DNA of 64,000 nt from an uncultured Chitinophaga sp. (GCF_902168175.1 NZ_CABHOU010000025.1:124001-188000); one strand, 5' to 3'; counted from the first letter of the stretch, positions 43,112 through 52,437 are shown. Numbers and translations: made by a program. Notes: a model not told the origin generated them from the letters alone.

Positions 43112-43909
43112 TTAATATTTTATCGTAAAGTGTTGCTTTATCTTAAAGTCTTTCCTGAAAAACACCAGGCCGATGAAGAACAGGTCGATGGTAAGCGTAA
43201 CGCGTTCGTCGTCCTGTATTTCCTTCCAGGCTTCTTCCATACCGGGCGTCCAGTGGATATCATCGAATATGAATATGGAATGGTCCTGTACTTTGGCTGC
43301 ACACTGATGGAAGTAGTCGAGGGTAGGCTCTTTGCGGTGGTTACCGTCGATGTATACAAAGTCGGGGGCCTGCATTTGCTCCAGCACCTTTGGTAACACC
43401 TCATCAAAATTGCCTGTGAACTGCTGCACATTCTGCAGGCCCAGCAAGGCGAAGTTGGTTCTGGCCAGTTCCGTAATATTCGGACAGCCTTCGATCGTAT
43501 ACACCTTTGCATCAGGTTTGGCAGAGGCCATATACGCGGTGCTCATGCCCAGCGAAGTACCCAGTTCCAATACGCTCCCAGGCTGAAAATACTGCACCAG
43601 CCTGTAAAAGAGCTGACCGAACTTCTCCGGTTTAGCGGCATGGCGGGCAATATCGCTTACTTTACGCTGCGTGCCCGCGCCCGTAAGCGAACCGGCACCC
43701 AGATCGGTTACATTTACCACGGCCTTACTTTGCAGCAGCTGGCCGCGCAGGTTTTCCATAGGCCTGTACGCCGGGCGGTCGGCCTTTTTATTCAAAACAT
43801 CCTCAATCAACGAAAACACGAAGGGCGAATGCACATCGTGCCTGTTGCCGGCTTTGAAGTAATACTTCAGGTATTTCTTCGCCAGGTCTATCTGGTGTTG
43901 TATACTCAC
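43112..43909 (-). CDS. Class I SAM-dependent O-methyltransferase-like protein
   Basis: 265 residues starting at GTG 43909 (MSIQHQIDLAKKYLKYYF). The Rossmann SAM site is VLELGTSLGMSTAYMASA (~115-132). Further family marks are VYTIEGCPNITELARTNF (~140) and DFVYIDGNHRKEPTLDYF (~190), as in catechol-O-methyltransferase-type enzymes, followed by IFIFDDIHWTPGMEEAW. The N-terminal 60 residues (RHDVHSPFVFSLIEDVL) are typical of a Bacteroidota subfamily of unknown substrate. It starts 10 bp after the glycosyltransferase stop and is presumably co-transcribed. Confidence 0.85.
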   Translation of the reverse strand: MSIQHQIDLAKKYLKYYFKAGNRHDVHSPFVFSLIEDVLNKKADRPAYRPMENLRGQLLQSKAVVNVTDLGAGSLTGAGTQRKVSDIARHAAKPEKFGQLFYRLVQYFQPGSVLELGTSLGMSTAYMASAKPDAKVYTIEGCPNITELARTNFALLGLQNVQQFTGNFDEVLPKVLEQMQAPDFVYIDGNHRKEPTLDYFHQCAAKVQDHSIFIFDDIHWTPGMEEAWKEIQDDERVTLTIDLFFIGLVFFRKDFKIKQHFTIKY

Positions 43910-43919
43910 TGACTGTTTT

Positions 43920-44657
43920 TTAGTAAATCTTCACTTTCGCCAGCTTCCACATGTGCAGGCGGTGCTGCAATGATACCTTCAGTACGCCCAGTCCGTAAAT
44001 AGCGCTGCGCTTGAAGTTAATGCTGGAAGCTTCGTCAAAGTACTTGGTAGGGCAGGTTACTTCAGCAATATCGTACCCTTTCATGAATATCTGCGATACC
44101 ATTTCATTGTCGAATACGAAATCGTCGCTATCCGCCATGTAGTTGATATTCCGCAACACCTCGGCCGAAAAGGCGCGGTACCCGGTATGATATTCACTTA
44201 ATTTCTGACCGATCAGTACATTTTGAGTAAAAGTCAGGAAGCGGTTAAAAAAGTATTTATAGAGCGGCATGCCTCCTTTAAGGGCACCTTTGCCCAAAAT
44301 CCGTGAACCAAAGACCACGGGATAAACGTCGTTTGCGATAATGCTGGTCATAGCAATAATCAACTTGGGCGTATACTGGTAGTCGGGGTGCAGCATAATT
44401 ACAATATCCCCGCCCAATTCCAGCGCTTTATTGTAGCAGGATTTCTGGTTACCACCATATCCCTTATTATTATCATGGCGGATGATGTGTTTGATTCCCA
44501 GCCGGCGACCTACGTCTACAGTATCGTCCTTACTGGCATCATCTACCAGCACGACTTCGTCAACAATCTCGAAAGGAATTTCACGATAGGTTTTTTCAAG
44601 GGTAAGGGCAGCATTGTAGGCAGGCAGTACTACGACTACCTTTTTGTTGTTGAGCAT
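43920..44657 (-). CDS. Family 2 glycosyltransferase, dolichyl/polyprenyl-phosphate sugar transferase-like
   Basis: 245 residues from ATG 44657 (MLNNKKVVVVLPAYNA), supported by a -7 box at 44681-44688. The GT-A fold shows VVLPAYNAALTLEKTYREIP, EVVLVDDASKDDTVDVGRRLG (metal-binding DD), NNKGYGGNQKSCYNKAL and IVMLHPDYQYTPKLI (~90). GSRILGKGALKGGMPLYKYFFNRFL resembles DPM1-type enzymes. There are no clear C-terminal membrane helices. It probably transfers a sugar to polyprenyl phosphate or a glycan. Confidence 0.88.
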   Translation of the reverse strand: MLNNKKVVVVLPAYNAALTLEKTYREIPFEIVDEVVLVDDASKDDTVDVGRRLGIKHIIRHDNNKGYGGNQKSCYNKALELGGDIVIMLHPDYQYTPKLIIAMTSIIANDVYPVVFGSRILGKGALKGGMPLYKYFFNRFLTFTQNVLIGQKLSEYHTGYRAFSAEVLRNINYMADSDDFVFDNEMVSQIFMKGYDIAEVTCPTKYFDEASSINFKRSAIYGLGVLKVSLQHRLHMWKLAKVKIY

Positions 44658-44680
44658 GCAGTGTTTTTTAATTTCGGCAA

Positions 44681-44688
44681 CAAAAATA
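44681..44688 (-). promoter_or_regulatory. Candidate -7 box TATTTTTG for the glycosyltransferase
   Basis: Minus-strand TAnnTTTG match 23 bp upstream of the start. It supports ATG 44657 over the longer frame. Confidence 0.45.
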
Positions 44689-44736
44689 AGAAAAGGGGCC
44701 AAAGGACGAAGTAAAATATCCCCGCCCCCTTAAAAC

Positions 44737-45900
44737 TTAATGATCCTCGCCCCCCTCACCGGCCGTCACAACGGAAAGCAGCTCAAAAGCCCCCTCCGTC
44801 ACAATGCTGTCTTTTTCAGGATTTATACCCTCAGGCAGCTCAATTCCAGCCCATCCGTCCGTACGGGCCAGCAGGGTTACAGGCAGTAATTCGTAGGTAA
44901 ACCTGTCCTTTTCGGCCCCTCTCTGCACGAAAACATAGTTTTTACCCTCCATGCTTACTACCGCCTTTTCCGGCAGGGTCCACTGGTCGGCAGGACTAAT
45001 CTCCACAAAAGCCTTAATAAACATCCCTGGCAGCAGTTGTTCATCTTCCTGGTCGAGGTGACAATGCACCCTTACCGTTCTTTCCTTATCGATGATCTTA
45101 CCGATGAGGTACACTTTGGCGGTACGCTCCTTCTGCTCGTTCGCCAACTGCACACGTACAGTTTGCCCCAGCTTCAGCGAATGCACATCCTTCTCAAATA
45201 CCGTTAATTCCGCATGCAGATGTTCTGCATCCACGATTTTAAACAGCATATCGGTGGGGGTTACGTATTTACCTACGTTTACGTTTATTTCAGATACATA
45301 CCCTGCAATGGGGCTGTAAATATTGATCGTGCTGGTTATCCCTTTTGTCCGGATAGCCGCCGGTGTAATACCGATCATCGCCAGTTTCTTTTCCAGCCCT
45401 TCCGTCCGCGCCCTTGCCCCGAGATACTGGGCTTTGGCCTGCTGCAACACCTTTGCCGCATTCACCTCCTGCTCGGCCAGTTTCTGCTGGCGATCGTATT
45501 CGGTTTGCAGGTAGTCGAGCTGACTGGCGTTCTCCAGGTAGTCCTGCTGTAACTGCACATAGTCCGGATTTTCCAGTACGGCCAGCAATTCGCCCTTCCT
45601 TACTTTCATCCCTTCCAGCAGCTCCGTACGACGCAAAAACCCGCCCATAGGGGCCGAAATGCTCACCAGGTTTTGCGGAGGCACGTCCAGCACGCCATTT
45701 ACCTTTAACAGGTGACTAATGGCGCGTTGCTGCGGCAACGCGCTTTGAAGGCCGATGGTTTTACGCTGTACGTCGGTGATCACCGCCAGGTTTTGCTGCT
45801 TCTTTTCTGCTTCGTGTGCAGCCTCTTGTTGCTCCGTTGATTTGCCGGCGCATCCCATAAGGGCTACCGCAAAAATCATATTTGATAACGCTTTACGCAT
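44737..45900 (-). CDS. RND efflux periplasmic adaptor (CusB/HlyD family) lipoprotein
   Basis: 387 residues from ATG 45900; lipobox ALMGC. The usual membrane-fusion order is beta-barrel/lipoyl halves around a hairpin: ISAPMGGFLRRTELLEGMKVRKGELLAVLENPDYVQL (~80-115), coiled coil ~120-175, second lipoyl half IYSPIAGYVSEINVNVGKYV (~200), then barrel and membrane-proximal domains. It bridges the RND pump to the outer channel. It begins 10 bp after the stop of the RND/TolC fusion gene. No metal-binding N-terminal Met/His cluster is evident, so metal type is open. Confidence 0.93.
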   Translation of the reverse strand: MRKALSNMIFAVALMGCAGKSTEQQEAAHEAEKKQQNLAVITDVQRKTIGLQSALPQQRAISHLLKVNGVLDVPPQNLVSISAPMGGFLRRTELLEGMKVRKGELLAVLENPDYVQLQQDYLENASQLDYLQTEYDRQQKLAEQEVNAAKVLQQAKAQYLGARARTEGLEKKLAMIGITPAAIRTKGITSTINIYSPIAGYVSEINVNVGKYVTPTDMLFKIVDAEHLHAELTVFEKDVHSLKLGQTVRVQLANEQKERTAKVYLIGKIIDKERTVRVHCHLDQEDEQLLPGMFIKAFVEISPADQWTLPEKAVVSMEGKNYVFVQRGAEKDRFTYELLPVTLLARTDGWAGIELPEGINPEKDSIVTEGAFELLSVVTAGEGGEDH

Positions 45901-45910
45901 GTTTTTCTTT

Positions 45911-48900
45911 TTAGTTGATGATGGTGCCATTTAATTGCCGGAGGGCCAGTACGGCCTGGTTGTGTTGCAGCAGAGCGTCCAGGTAATTACGTTCGATAGT
46001 TACAGACTGCTGCAGGTGCTGCCAGAACTGCATATAACCTATTTCTCCCTCGCGGTAGGCCAGTTGGGCCTGTGCGATCATTAACCTCGCCTGGGGCAAT
46101 GCGGCTTTATCGTAGTAACTAAGCTGCCGTTGTTGCTTAAGCAACGTTTCATAGTCCTGTTGCCATTGTACAGCGAGCTGCGTTTGTAATTGCACCGATC
46201 GCTGGACTTCTGCCTGTTGGTATATGGCTGCGGCTTTGCTACGGGCGGCGTAAGGCTTCCACCACAACGGAACGCTGAGGCCAAATTGTACACCCTGAAA
46301 ACGGCGCCCGCCATCGTAGTATTGATCTACCCCATCGGTGTTCTGGTAACCGATAAGCGACTGGTTAAAGTAACCAAGTGTAATGTCTGGCAGCACTTTC
46401 GTTTTCTCCGCTCTCAGCCCTGCTGCTGCAATTTTTACCTGCTGTTGTTGCCATAACATTTGCGGATTATTTAAGAGACTATCATCGCTATTTTGCCAGT
46501 TAAGGGCAGTAAACGTGGTATCTGCGATCACAAATTTGTCCTTTTCCTGTAAAAGGCCGGCCAGTTGCCGGTACCATACCAGCTTCTCTGCTTCCAGGTT
46601 CTGCAGGGCATTACGGCTTTCCATACGCTGGGTTTCGGCAGTAAGTGATTCCAGTTTGGCCGATTCGCCTGTTTTTACTTTTAACGCGGCAATAGTTACG
46701 AACTGCTGGTAAAGGCTATCCTGGAAAAACAGCAGGCGTTGCTGTGCATGCAGGTATTGCAGTTGCAGGTAAGCCTTCTTTACCTCGTAGGCCAGTGCTG
46801 TTTTCGTGAGTTGCAGCGCGTCCTGCTCTCCCTTTATCCTTTCTTTATTATAGCGATTGTTTGCGCCAATAGTGGAGGGAAAAGGAATAGTTTGGGAGAT
46901 AGAAAAAAGCTGATCTTGTTTGATACTGTTGTTCTGCCCTATCTGCGCGTTCAGTTCTGTTTTAGAGAAATCGGCCACTGCACCTTTCAGTACTTCTTCT
47001 CTCTTTACAGCCAGCTCGCGGGCTTTAACGCCGGGGTGTTGTTGCAGGGCCTTATCTACGGCCTGTTGCAGACTAACACGTTGCTGCGAGGCGGCAGGTA
47101 AAGCTGCGCCCAAAATAAGTAAGAGGATAAGTGTGGCCGCTGGTTTGAACTTCGGCGGTTTCATGCCCTTTTCGAAATAGATGTATAATACGGGCAACAC
47201 GAGCAATGTGAGCATTGTGGCCGATACCAGACCGCCAATTACTACCGTGGCCAACGGCCGTTGCACTTCTGCACCGGAACCATTGGAAAGCGCCATCGGC
47301 AAAAAGCCCAGGGAGGCTACGGTTGCTGTCATGATCACGGGTCTTAAACGTACAGCGGTACCCAACAGTACGCGGGTATATACATCTTCCATCCCTTCCT
47401 TTTTTAACCGGTTAAACTCTGTGATCAGTACAATCCCGTTTAATACCGCCACACCGAATAAGGCAATGAAACCTACGCCGGCAGACACGCTGAAAGGCAT
47501 ATCCCGTAACCATAGCGCAATAATGCCGCCTATGGCCGAAAGCGGGATGGCCGTAAATATGAGAACACCATATTTCACGGAATGGAAAGTGAAATAGAGT
47601 AAGGCGAATATCATGAGCAGTGACAACGGAACGGCGATACCCAAACGGCTTTTCGCTGCTTCCAGGTTTTCGAAGGCACCACCGTAGGTAATGTTGTAAC
47701 CCGGCGGCAACTTCATCTGCTTCCCTATTTTCTGCTGTAACTCTTCTACGATCGACGATACATCACGCCCGCGTACGTTAAATGCTACAATGATGCGGCG
47801 GCGCGCATTGTCGCGTTGTATCTGGTTAGGCCCTAAACGCACTTCCACGTTCGCCACTTCGGTAAGCGGCACCTGGAAACCGTTTTTGGTGGAGATCATT
47901 ACGTTCTCCACATCGGTAATGTCCTGGCGGTTTTGTTGCTGAAAACGTAAGGCCAGATCGTATTTACGTTCGCCTTCATATACCCGGCCCGCTACTTCGC
48001 CCGCAAATGCCGTTCGTAAAGTCTGGTTTACATCTGCAATACTCAGCCCGTACTTTGCAATGGCAGCGCGGTTATAACGTACCATGATCTGCGGAAGTCC
48101 GGTTACTTTTTCTACGTAAATGTCCTTCGCGCCTTCTACTTTACCTGCAATGGCCGATAGCTTAGCGGCTTGTTCAGAAAGGGTTTCCAGGTCTTCTCCA
48201 TATATCTTTAACACCACGTCCTGCTTAGCCCCCGTCATCAATTCGTTAAAACGCATCTGGATAGGCTGCTGAAAACCGAAGTCCACACCGGGGATAGCGG
48301 CCAGTTGCTGGCGCATCTTTTCTGCCAGTTCATCTTTATTATCAGCAGTTACCCATTCATCGCGGTGTTTGAGAATGATCATCAGGTCGCAGGCTTCTAC
48401 TGGCATAGGGTCTGTAGGTATTTCAGAGGAACCTATCTTACCAACCACCTGTTCTACTTCCGGAAAATCGCGTAACAAGATATCAGCAGCCTGCTGTGTT
48501 ACTTTCACGGTTTGTGTGAGTGAGGTACCTGTACGCAAACGTACTTCCACCGCAAAGTCGCCCTCATCCAGCGATGGTATGAACTCACCGCCCAGTCTTG
48601 TAAATAACATCAGGCTTAAAGCGAATAATGTTAATACCGTCCACAATACTGCTCTCCTGTAACGTAACACAAAATGCAGCATCGGATCGTACGCACGGCG
48701 GATGCCATGGATGATCTTATCTGAAATACCATGTCCCGCTTTGATCTTACGGTTCAGGAACCAGGCGCTCATCATGGGTACGTAGGTGAGCGACAGGATA
48801 AAAGCACCTAAGATGGCGAATACGACGGTTTGCGCCATGGGTTTAAACATCTTACCTTCTATACCAGTGAGGGCCAGCAGTGGCAGGTAAACGATCAGGA

Positions 48901-50266
48901 TGATGATTTGCCCGAACGCGGCAGCGCTCATGATCCGCGAAGCCGACAGGCCGGCCACTTTGTCCATCTCCTTCTTATCCAGTGTTTGCCCCGCATGGTT
49001 TTCGGCCAGGTAGAACAAGGTTGATTCTACGATGATCACGGCACCGTCTACTATCAATCCAAAGTCGATAGCACCGAGGCTCATCAGGTTGCCCGATACG
49101 CCAAAGAGGTTCATCAGACAAACGGCGAACAACATGGATAGTGGAATAACGGAGGCTACGATGATACCCGCACGCACATTCCCCAGCAATACGACCAGCA
49201 CGAAAATCACGATGAGCGCGCCTTCCAGCAGGTTATGCGTTACCGTATCGATGGCGTTATTCACCAGCTTGGTCCTGTCGAGGAAAGGCGCTATTTCCAG
49301 GCCTTCGGGCAGCGTGGCGCTGATCTTTTCGATCTTATCTTTTACACTGGCGATAACGCGGCTGGAGTTTTCGCCTTTGAGCATCAGCACAATAGCGCCT
49401 ACCACTTCTTTATGCTGATTATAAGTAAGCGCTCCGTAACGGATGGCATGCCCGATCTGCACCGTAGCAATATCCCTGATCAACACCGGCGCTCCGCCTG
49501 TATTGTTCTTCACCACTACGTTCTCGATATCTTCTATACTTTCCACCAAACCCTCCGCCCTTATATAATACGCTGCAGGCTGGCGTTCGATATAGGCACC
49601 ACCGGTGTTTTCGTTATTACGGTGCAGGGCGTCAAATACATCGTTCACGCCAATGTTCATACTCCTCAGCTTATCCGGATCGATCGCTACTTCGTACTGC
49701 TTCAGGAAGCCGCCGAAGCTGCTCACGTCGGCCACACCGGGTGTGCCCAGCAGTTGCCGGCGCACGATCCAGTCCTGGATACTGCGCAGTTCAGTGGCAT
49801 CATATTTATCTTCAAAGCCCTTTTTAGGGCGTATCATATACTGGTAAATTTCACCAAGCCCGGTAGTCATCGGCATCATTTCGGGGGCACCCATGCCCTC
49901 CGGTATTTCTTCCCGGGCAATGGAAATACGCTCCTGCACCTGCTGGCGGGCCAGGTATTGGTCTACATCATCGTCAAATACCACGGTAAGCACCGAAAGG
50001 CCGAAACGCGATACGGAACGGATGTCTACAATACCCGGGATAGTGGCCATGGCCTGCTCTACAGGATAGGTAATAAATTGTTCTATTTCCTGGGCGGCCA
50101 GCGAAGGCGACACGGTAACCACCTGCACCTGGTTATTGGTAATATCCGGCACGGCGTCGATGGGTAGACGGGTGAGGGAGTATACACCACAGACCACCAG
50201 GACCAATGTAAATATGGCAACGATCAGTTTCTGCCTGATCGAAAAAGCAATAATCTTCTGTAACAT
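45911..50266 (-). CDS. CusA/CzcA-family heavy-metal RND pump fused to a CzcC/TolC-like outer-membrane channel domain
   Basis: 1451 residues. Residues 1-~1030 are a full HME-RND pump: start MLQKIIAFSIRQKLIVAIF, LPIDAVPDITNNQVQV, AQEIEQFITYPVEQAM, helix-4 acidic proton residues in GAIDFGLIVDGAVIIVEST (~400), and the second half with FALLYFTFHSVKYGVLIF. At residue ~1035 (MKPPKFKPAATLILLLILGAALPAASQQ) a second hydrophobic, signal-peptide-like segment leads into ~400 residues of outer-membrane efflux protein with two coiled-coil halves. The fusion may be cleaved after export or stay tethered. Metal specificity is not determinable. It is followed by the adaptor and preceded by a His-rich small protein. 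Confidence 0.95.
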   Translation of the reverse strand: MLQKIIAFSIRQKLIVAIFTLVLVVCGVYSLTRLPIDAVPDITNNQVQVVTVSPSLAAQEIEQFITYPVEQAMATIPGIVDIRSVSRFGLSVLTVVFDDDVDQYLARQQVQERISIAREEIPEGMGAPEMMPMTTGLGEIYQYMIRPKKGFEDKYDATELRSIQDWIVRRQLLGTPGVADVSSFGGFLKQYEVAIDPDKLRSMNIGVNDVFDALHRNNENTGGAYIERQPAAYYIRAEGLVESIEDIENVVVKNNTGGAPVLIRDIATVQIGHAIRYGALTYNQHKEVVGAIVLMLKGENSSRVIASVKDKIEKISATLPEGLEIAPFLDRTKLVNNAIDTVTHNLLEGALIVIFVLVVLLGNVRAGIIVASVIPLSMLFAVCLMNLFGVSGNLMSLGAIDFGLIVDGAVIIVESTLFYLAENHAGQTLDKKEMDKVAGLSASRIMSAAAFGQIIILIVYLPLLALTGIEGKMFKPMAQTVVFAILGAFILSLTYVPMMSAWFLNRKIKAGHGISDKIIHGIRRAYDPMLHFVLRYRRAVLWTVLTLFALSLMLFTRLGGEFIPSLDEGDFAVEVRLRTGTSLTQTVKVTQQAADILLRDFPEVEQVVGKIGSSEIPTDPMPVEACDLMIILKHRDEWVTADNKDELAEKMRQQLAAIPGVDFGFQQPIQMRFNELMTGAKQDVVLKIYGEDLETLSEQAAKLSAIAGKVEGAKDIYVEKVTGLPQIMVRYNRAAIAKYGLSIADVNQTLRTAFAGEVAGRVYEGERKYDLALRFQQQNRQDITDVENVMISTKNGFQVPLTEVANVEVRLGPNQIQRDNARRRIIVAFNVRGRDVSSIVEELQQKIGKQMKLPPGYNITYGGAFENLEAAKSRLGIAVPLSLLMIFALLYFTFHSVKYGVLIFTAIPLSAIGGIIALWLRDMPFSVSAGVGFIALFGVAVLNGIVLITEFNRLKKEGMEDVYTRVLLGTAVRLRPVIMTATVASLGFLPMALSNGSGAEVQRPLATVVIGGLVSATMLTLLVLPVLYIYFEKGMKPPKFKPAATLILLLILGAALPAASQQRVSLQQAVDKALQQHPGVKARELAVKREEVLKGAVADFSKTELNAQIGQNNSIKQDQLFSISQTIPFPSTIGANNRYNKERIKGEQDALQLTKTALAYEVKKAYLQLQYLHAQQRLLFFQDSLYQQFVTIAALKVKTGESAKLESLTAETQRMESRNALQNLEAEKLVWYRQLAGLLQEKDKFVIADTTFTALNWQNSDDSLLNNPQMLWQQQQVKIAAAGLRAEKTKVLPDITLGYFNQSLIGYQNTDGVDQYYDGGRRFQGVQFGLSVPLWWKPYAARSKAAAIYQQAEVQRSVQLQTQLAVQWQQDYETLLKQQRQLSYYDKAALPQARLMIAQAQLAYREGEIGYMQFWQHLQQSVTIERNYLDALLQHNQAVLALRQLNGTIIN

Positions 50267-50342
50267 GTATGAAATACAACGATAAATAATAACAGTCTGC
50301 CCGTATTACAGGCACTGTTTTTTACAACGCATTAATTACATG

Positions 50343-50723
50343 TTAACAGCGGGGTGGCTGGAAAATATTGATGAGGATATCGCGGGAGAAGAAGTGGCCC
50401 GTACGCGGCCCCTTGGTGGTTTCGGTTACCGTAAAGTGTTCGTTAAGGCTAAAAGATGCCACCGGCTCAAACTTGTGGCTGGCAAACATCGCATAACAAT
50501 CGTCGTAATGGAAAGGCAGGTCCTCATGATCGTTATGGTATTTAGTCATGTGCTGCGCGTCGCAATAATGAAGATTGAAGAAGGAGAAAATGCTGATATC
50601 CGGGTTCTCCCGCTGGTGAAACTGGTAATGTTTCACTAGCGCCGACATCTTTCCCAGCTCCGGCATAATTACGTTACCGGTGCTGAAATGAAGGGAAAGC
50701 AGTATGACAAGCCATTGTTTCAC
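50343..50723 (-). CDS. Small exported His-rich protein preceding the metal efflux genes
   Basis: 126 residues from GTG 50723 (a TTG at 50732 is the alternative; it lies inside the -7 box). A short hydrophobic N-terminus (WLVILLSLHFSTGNVIMP) suggests export. The mature part is rich in His, Asp and Cys: ALVKHYQFHQ, LHYCDAQHMTKYHNDHEDLPFHYDDCYAMF. It ends INIFQPPRC, a tail common to small proteins near Bacteroidota metal pumps. It may bind or sense metal in the periplasm. It is 76 bp upstream of the RND gene, same strand. Confidence 0.75.
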   Translation of the reverse strand: MKQWLVILLSLHFSTGNVIMPELGKMSALVKHYQFHQRENPDISIFSFFNLHYCDAQHMTKYHNDHEDLPFHYDDCYAMFASHKFEPVASFSLNEHFTVTETTKGPRTGHFFSRDILINIFQPPRC

Positions 50724-50729
50724 TGGCAG

Positions 50730-50777
50730 CAAAAGTAATAAAAAAGGTTGAAGGCCGATGTTTAACCCTGGGTTAAA
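50730..50777 (-). promoter_or_regulatory. Efflux-operon promoter: -7 box TACTTTTG and 17-bp palindrome
   Basis: The -7 box is at 50730-50737. TTTAACCCTGGGTTAAA at 50761-50777 is an exact odd palindrome (8-bp arms around one base), centred about 35 bp upstream of the box and well placed for a regulator. Predicted initiation falls close to GTG 50723, so the transcript would have almost no leader. Confidence 0.5.
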
Positions 50778-50933
50778 TTACACTTCGTTATCAGTGAGTT
50801 AAGGCCTGATAGTTGCTGCATACCGGTCATGGGTAATTACCGCGCAGCCTTACTGCACATAAGGCTCAGCAGTGCTCGCCGCTCATCACATTAGTGATTT
50901 GAAGATAAACGCTTATGCAGTAGTATAAATTCT

Positions 50934-50941
50934 TATCTTTG
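50934..50941 (+). promoter_or_regulatory. Candidate -7 box TATCTTTG
   Basis: TAnnTTTG match upstream of the coiled-coil secreted-protein gene. It would give a leader of about 155 nt to ATG 51100, or about 60 nt to ATG 51004. Confidence 0.4.
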
Positions 50942-51099
50942 TGGCTTGAAGTTTTTGGCATCATATTTTCTTAATATCTGAAACTTAAAAAAGGCCTGAT
51001 TTCATGCTTAACCTTAAACCTGCGGAAACATTGATGTATAGCACTTTACATACGACAACGGGGCTGCAAGAAAAACCAAGTCTGAACAAAAAGCATCAC

Positions 51100-52317
51100 A
51101 TGAAATTAATTCGAATTGTGCTGCCATTACTGCTGCTTATCATTTCGCAGGCGGTTATGGCGCAAGATCCGGAGATTAAACCTCCGGTAATTAAAGCGAC
51201 GCCGGATACAACTATCAAGAAGATCCTGGAAGAATTACAGAAGGTGACCGATAGCGACAAACAAAACTCCAGCACCATCCAGGTACTGATGCAGAGCCGT
51301 GAGATCGATAACCAGACGAAATACCAACTGATCAGGGACAATATTGTCAATGCCAGCGAAACGTATTATTTCCTCAATAAAAAGATCATCGACTTAAAAT
51401 CACGTACCACTAGTAATAACCTGGACGTGTTCATTACCTCGCTCAACAACCCGGAGAGCAAGGAACTCGGCTTTTCACTCAGCGACCGCATCGTGGAACT
51501 GGTAGAAAAGATCATCCTGAAAGGCAAGTCCGATAAGAGCGACCGTAGCGGCAAACTCATCGAATCGACTAAATCTATCATCAACAGCCCGATCTTTAAA
51601 AGCCTTACTTCTCTTACTCCTCCCCTGGCGATTGCCAACTCGGTAATGACCTTCCTGCACAGCGTAAGCCAGAGCAATAAGGCTATTAACCAGAAGTCAC
51701 TGCAGGATTTCGAGAAGGAACTGAATAAATACGTGATTTACTACACCGCCCTCAACGACGCGAACCAGAAGTTCGAGTTTGGCCTCAATTTTAATAAAGA
51801 CCAGCTTTCCCTGTTGCAGGATAATATGTACGATCACCTCCTGTTTACCGTTACGGCGCTTAAAATGCCGCCTCCGAACAGGGGTAACAAAACCATCGCG
51901 GAAACACTCAACGACTTCTTCTTCGACTTTAAGAAAGACAAGGTGATCGATTATTTTAACAAACTGGAAGAAAAGTATACGTCTAAAGGAAAGCTCAACT
52001 ACGAGAAATTGCTGCAGGAAAATGCGAACCTGAAAGAGGCGAACAATCAGCTGGAAGACCTGGTACTGCAAACCAAACGTTTCGAGAATCTTTATAACGA
52101 GTACTTTACCCTGCTGGACAGCTACCACACTAAGGTAAATGCCTCCCTAAAACTGGCGCAGGATAATGGCCTGGCGGAGAAAGGCATCATCGAGGTGAAA
52201 CAGAATGAGTTCCGTGGTCTGAAAAACGAAGCTGTTAATGAAATACAGGCTTCCATCAACATCCGCGAACTATACACCAATGTAGAGAAAATCAAATACC
52301 GTTACAGGATATTCTAA
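51100..52317 (+). CDS. Secreted coiled-coil protein of unknown function
   Basis: 405 residues from ATG 51100, which opens signal peptide MKLIRIVLPLLLLIISQAVMAQ; the frame is open back to 51004. The mature protein is nearly all helical: ~30-140 amphipathic helices (TTIKKILEELQKVTDSDKQ), a hydrophobic patch SLTPPLAIANSVMTFLHSVS (~185), and a coiled coil over ~320-360 (YEKLLQENANLKEANNQLEDL). No domain is recognised. It is periplasmic or surface-associated. It is followed by a strong terminator at 52342-52368 and then oxyR. Confidence 0.68.
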   Translation: MKLIRIVLPLLLLIISQAVMAQDPEIKPPVIKATPDTTIKKILEELQKVTDSDKQNSSTIQVLMQSREIDNQTKYQLIRDNIVNASETYYFLNKKIIDLKSRTTSNNLDVFITSLNNPESKELGFSLSDRIVELVEKIILKGKSDKSDRSGKLIESTKSIINSPIFKSLTSLTPPLAIANSVMTFLHSVSQSNKAINQKSLQDFEKELNKYVIYYTALNDANQKFEFGLNFNKDQLSLLQDNMYDHLLFTVTALKMPPPNRGNKTIAETLNDFFFDFKKDKVIDYFNKLEEKYTSKGKLNYEKLLQENANLKEANNQLEDLVLQTKRFENLYNEYFTLLDSYHTKVNASLKLAQDNGLAEKGIIEVKQNEFRGLKNEAVNEIQASINIRELYTNVEKIKYRYRIF

Positions 52318-52341
52318 ACGGTTGACATATAAACTATTAAG

Positions 52342-52368
52342 GCCCCGGATAACGTCCGGGGCTTTTTT
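52342..52368 (+). terminator. Intrinsic terminator
   Basis: GCCCCGGA (52342-52349) / TCCGGGGC (52355-52362), 5-nt loop, then six T. Confidence 0.9.
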
Positions 52369-52421
52369 ATGCCCATTTGTTAAAGTATTATAGCTTATTC
52401 GGTGGTTATAGATTTCATCAA

Positions 52422-52429
52422 TATCTTTG
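52422..52429 (+). promoter_or_regulatory. Candidate -7 box TATCTTTG for oxyR
   Basis: TAnnTTTG match ending 8 bp before the oxyR ATG, giving a predicted leader of only a few nucleotides. TTCGG about 19 bp upstream is a weak -33 candidate. Confidence 0.45.
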
Positions 52430-52437
52430 TTGTTACC

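Larger units (their letters stand above)
50724..51099. other. Intergenic region between the divergent efflux locus and a secreted-protein gene
   Basis: Besides the palindrome at 50761-50777 it has a 7-bp hairpin AGCCTTA/TAAGGCT (50846-50852 / 50860-50866) and a rightward -7 box TATCTTTG at 50934-50941. The part from 51004 is in frame with the next gene but lacks a signal peptide and is taken as leader. No gene is seen. Confidence 0.6.

Noticed and set aside
49235..50167. 310-codon plus-strand frame inside the RND gene
   Set aside because: Shadow of conserved HME-RND sequence; no domain or promoter.
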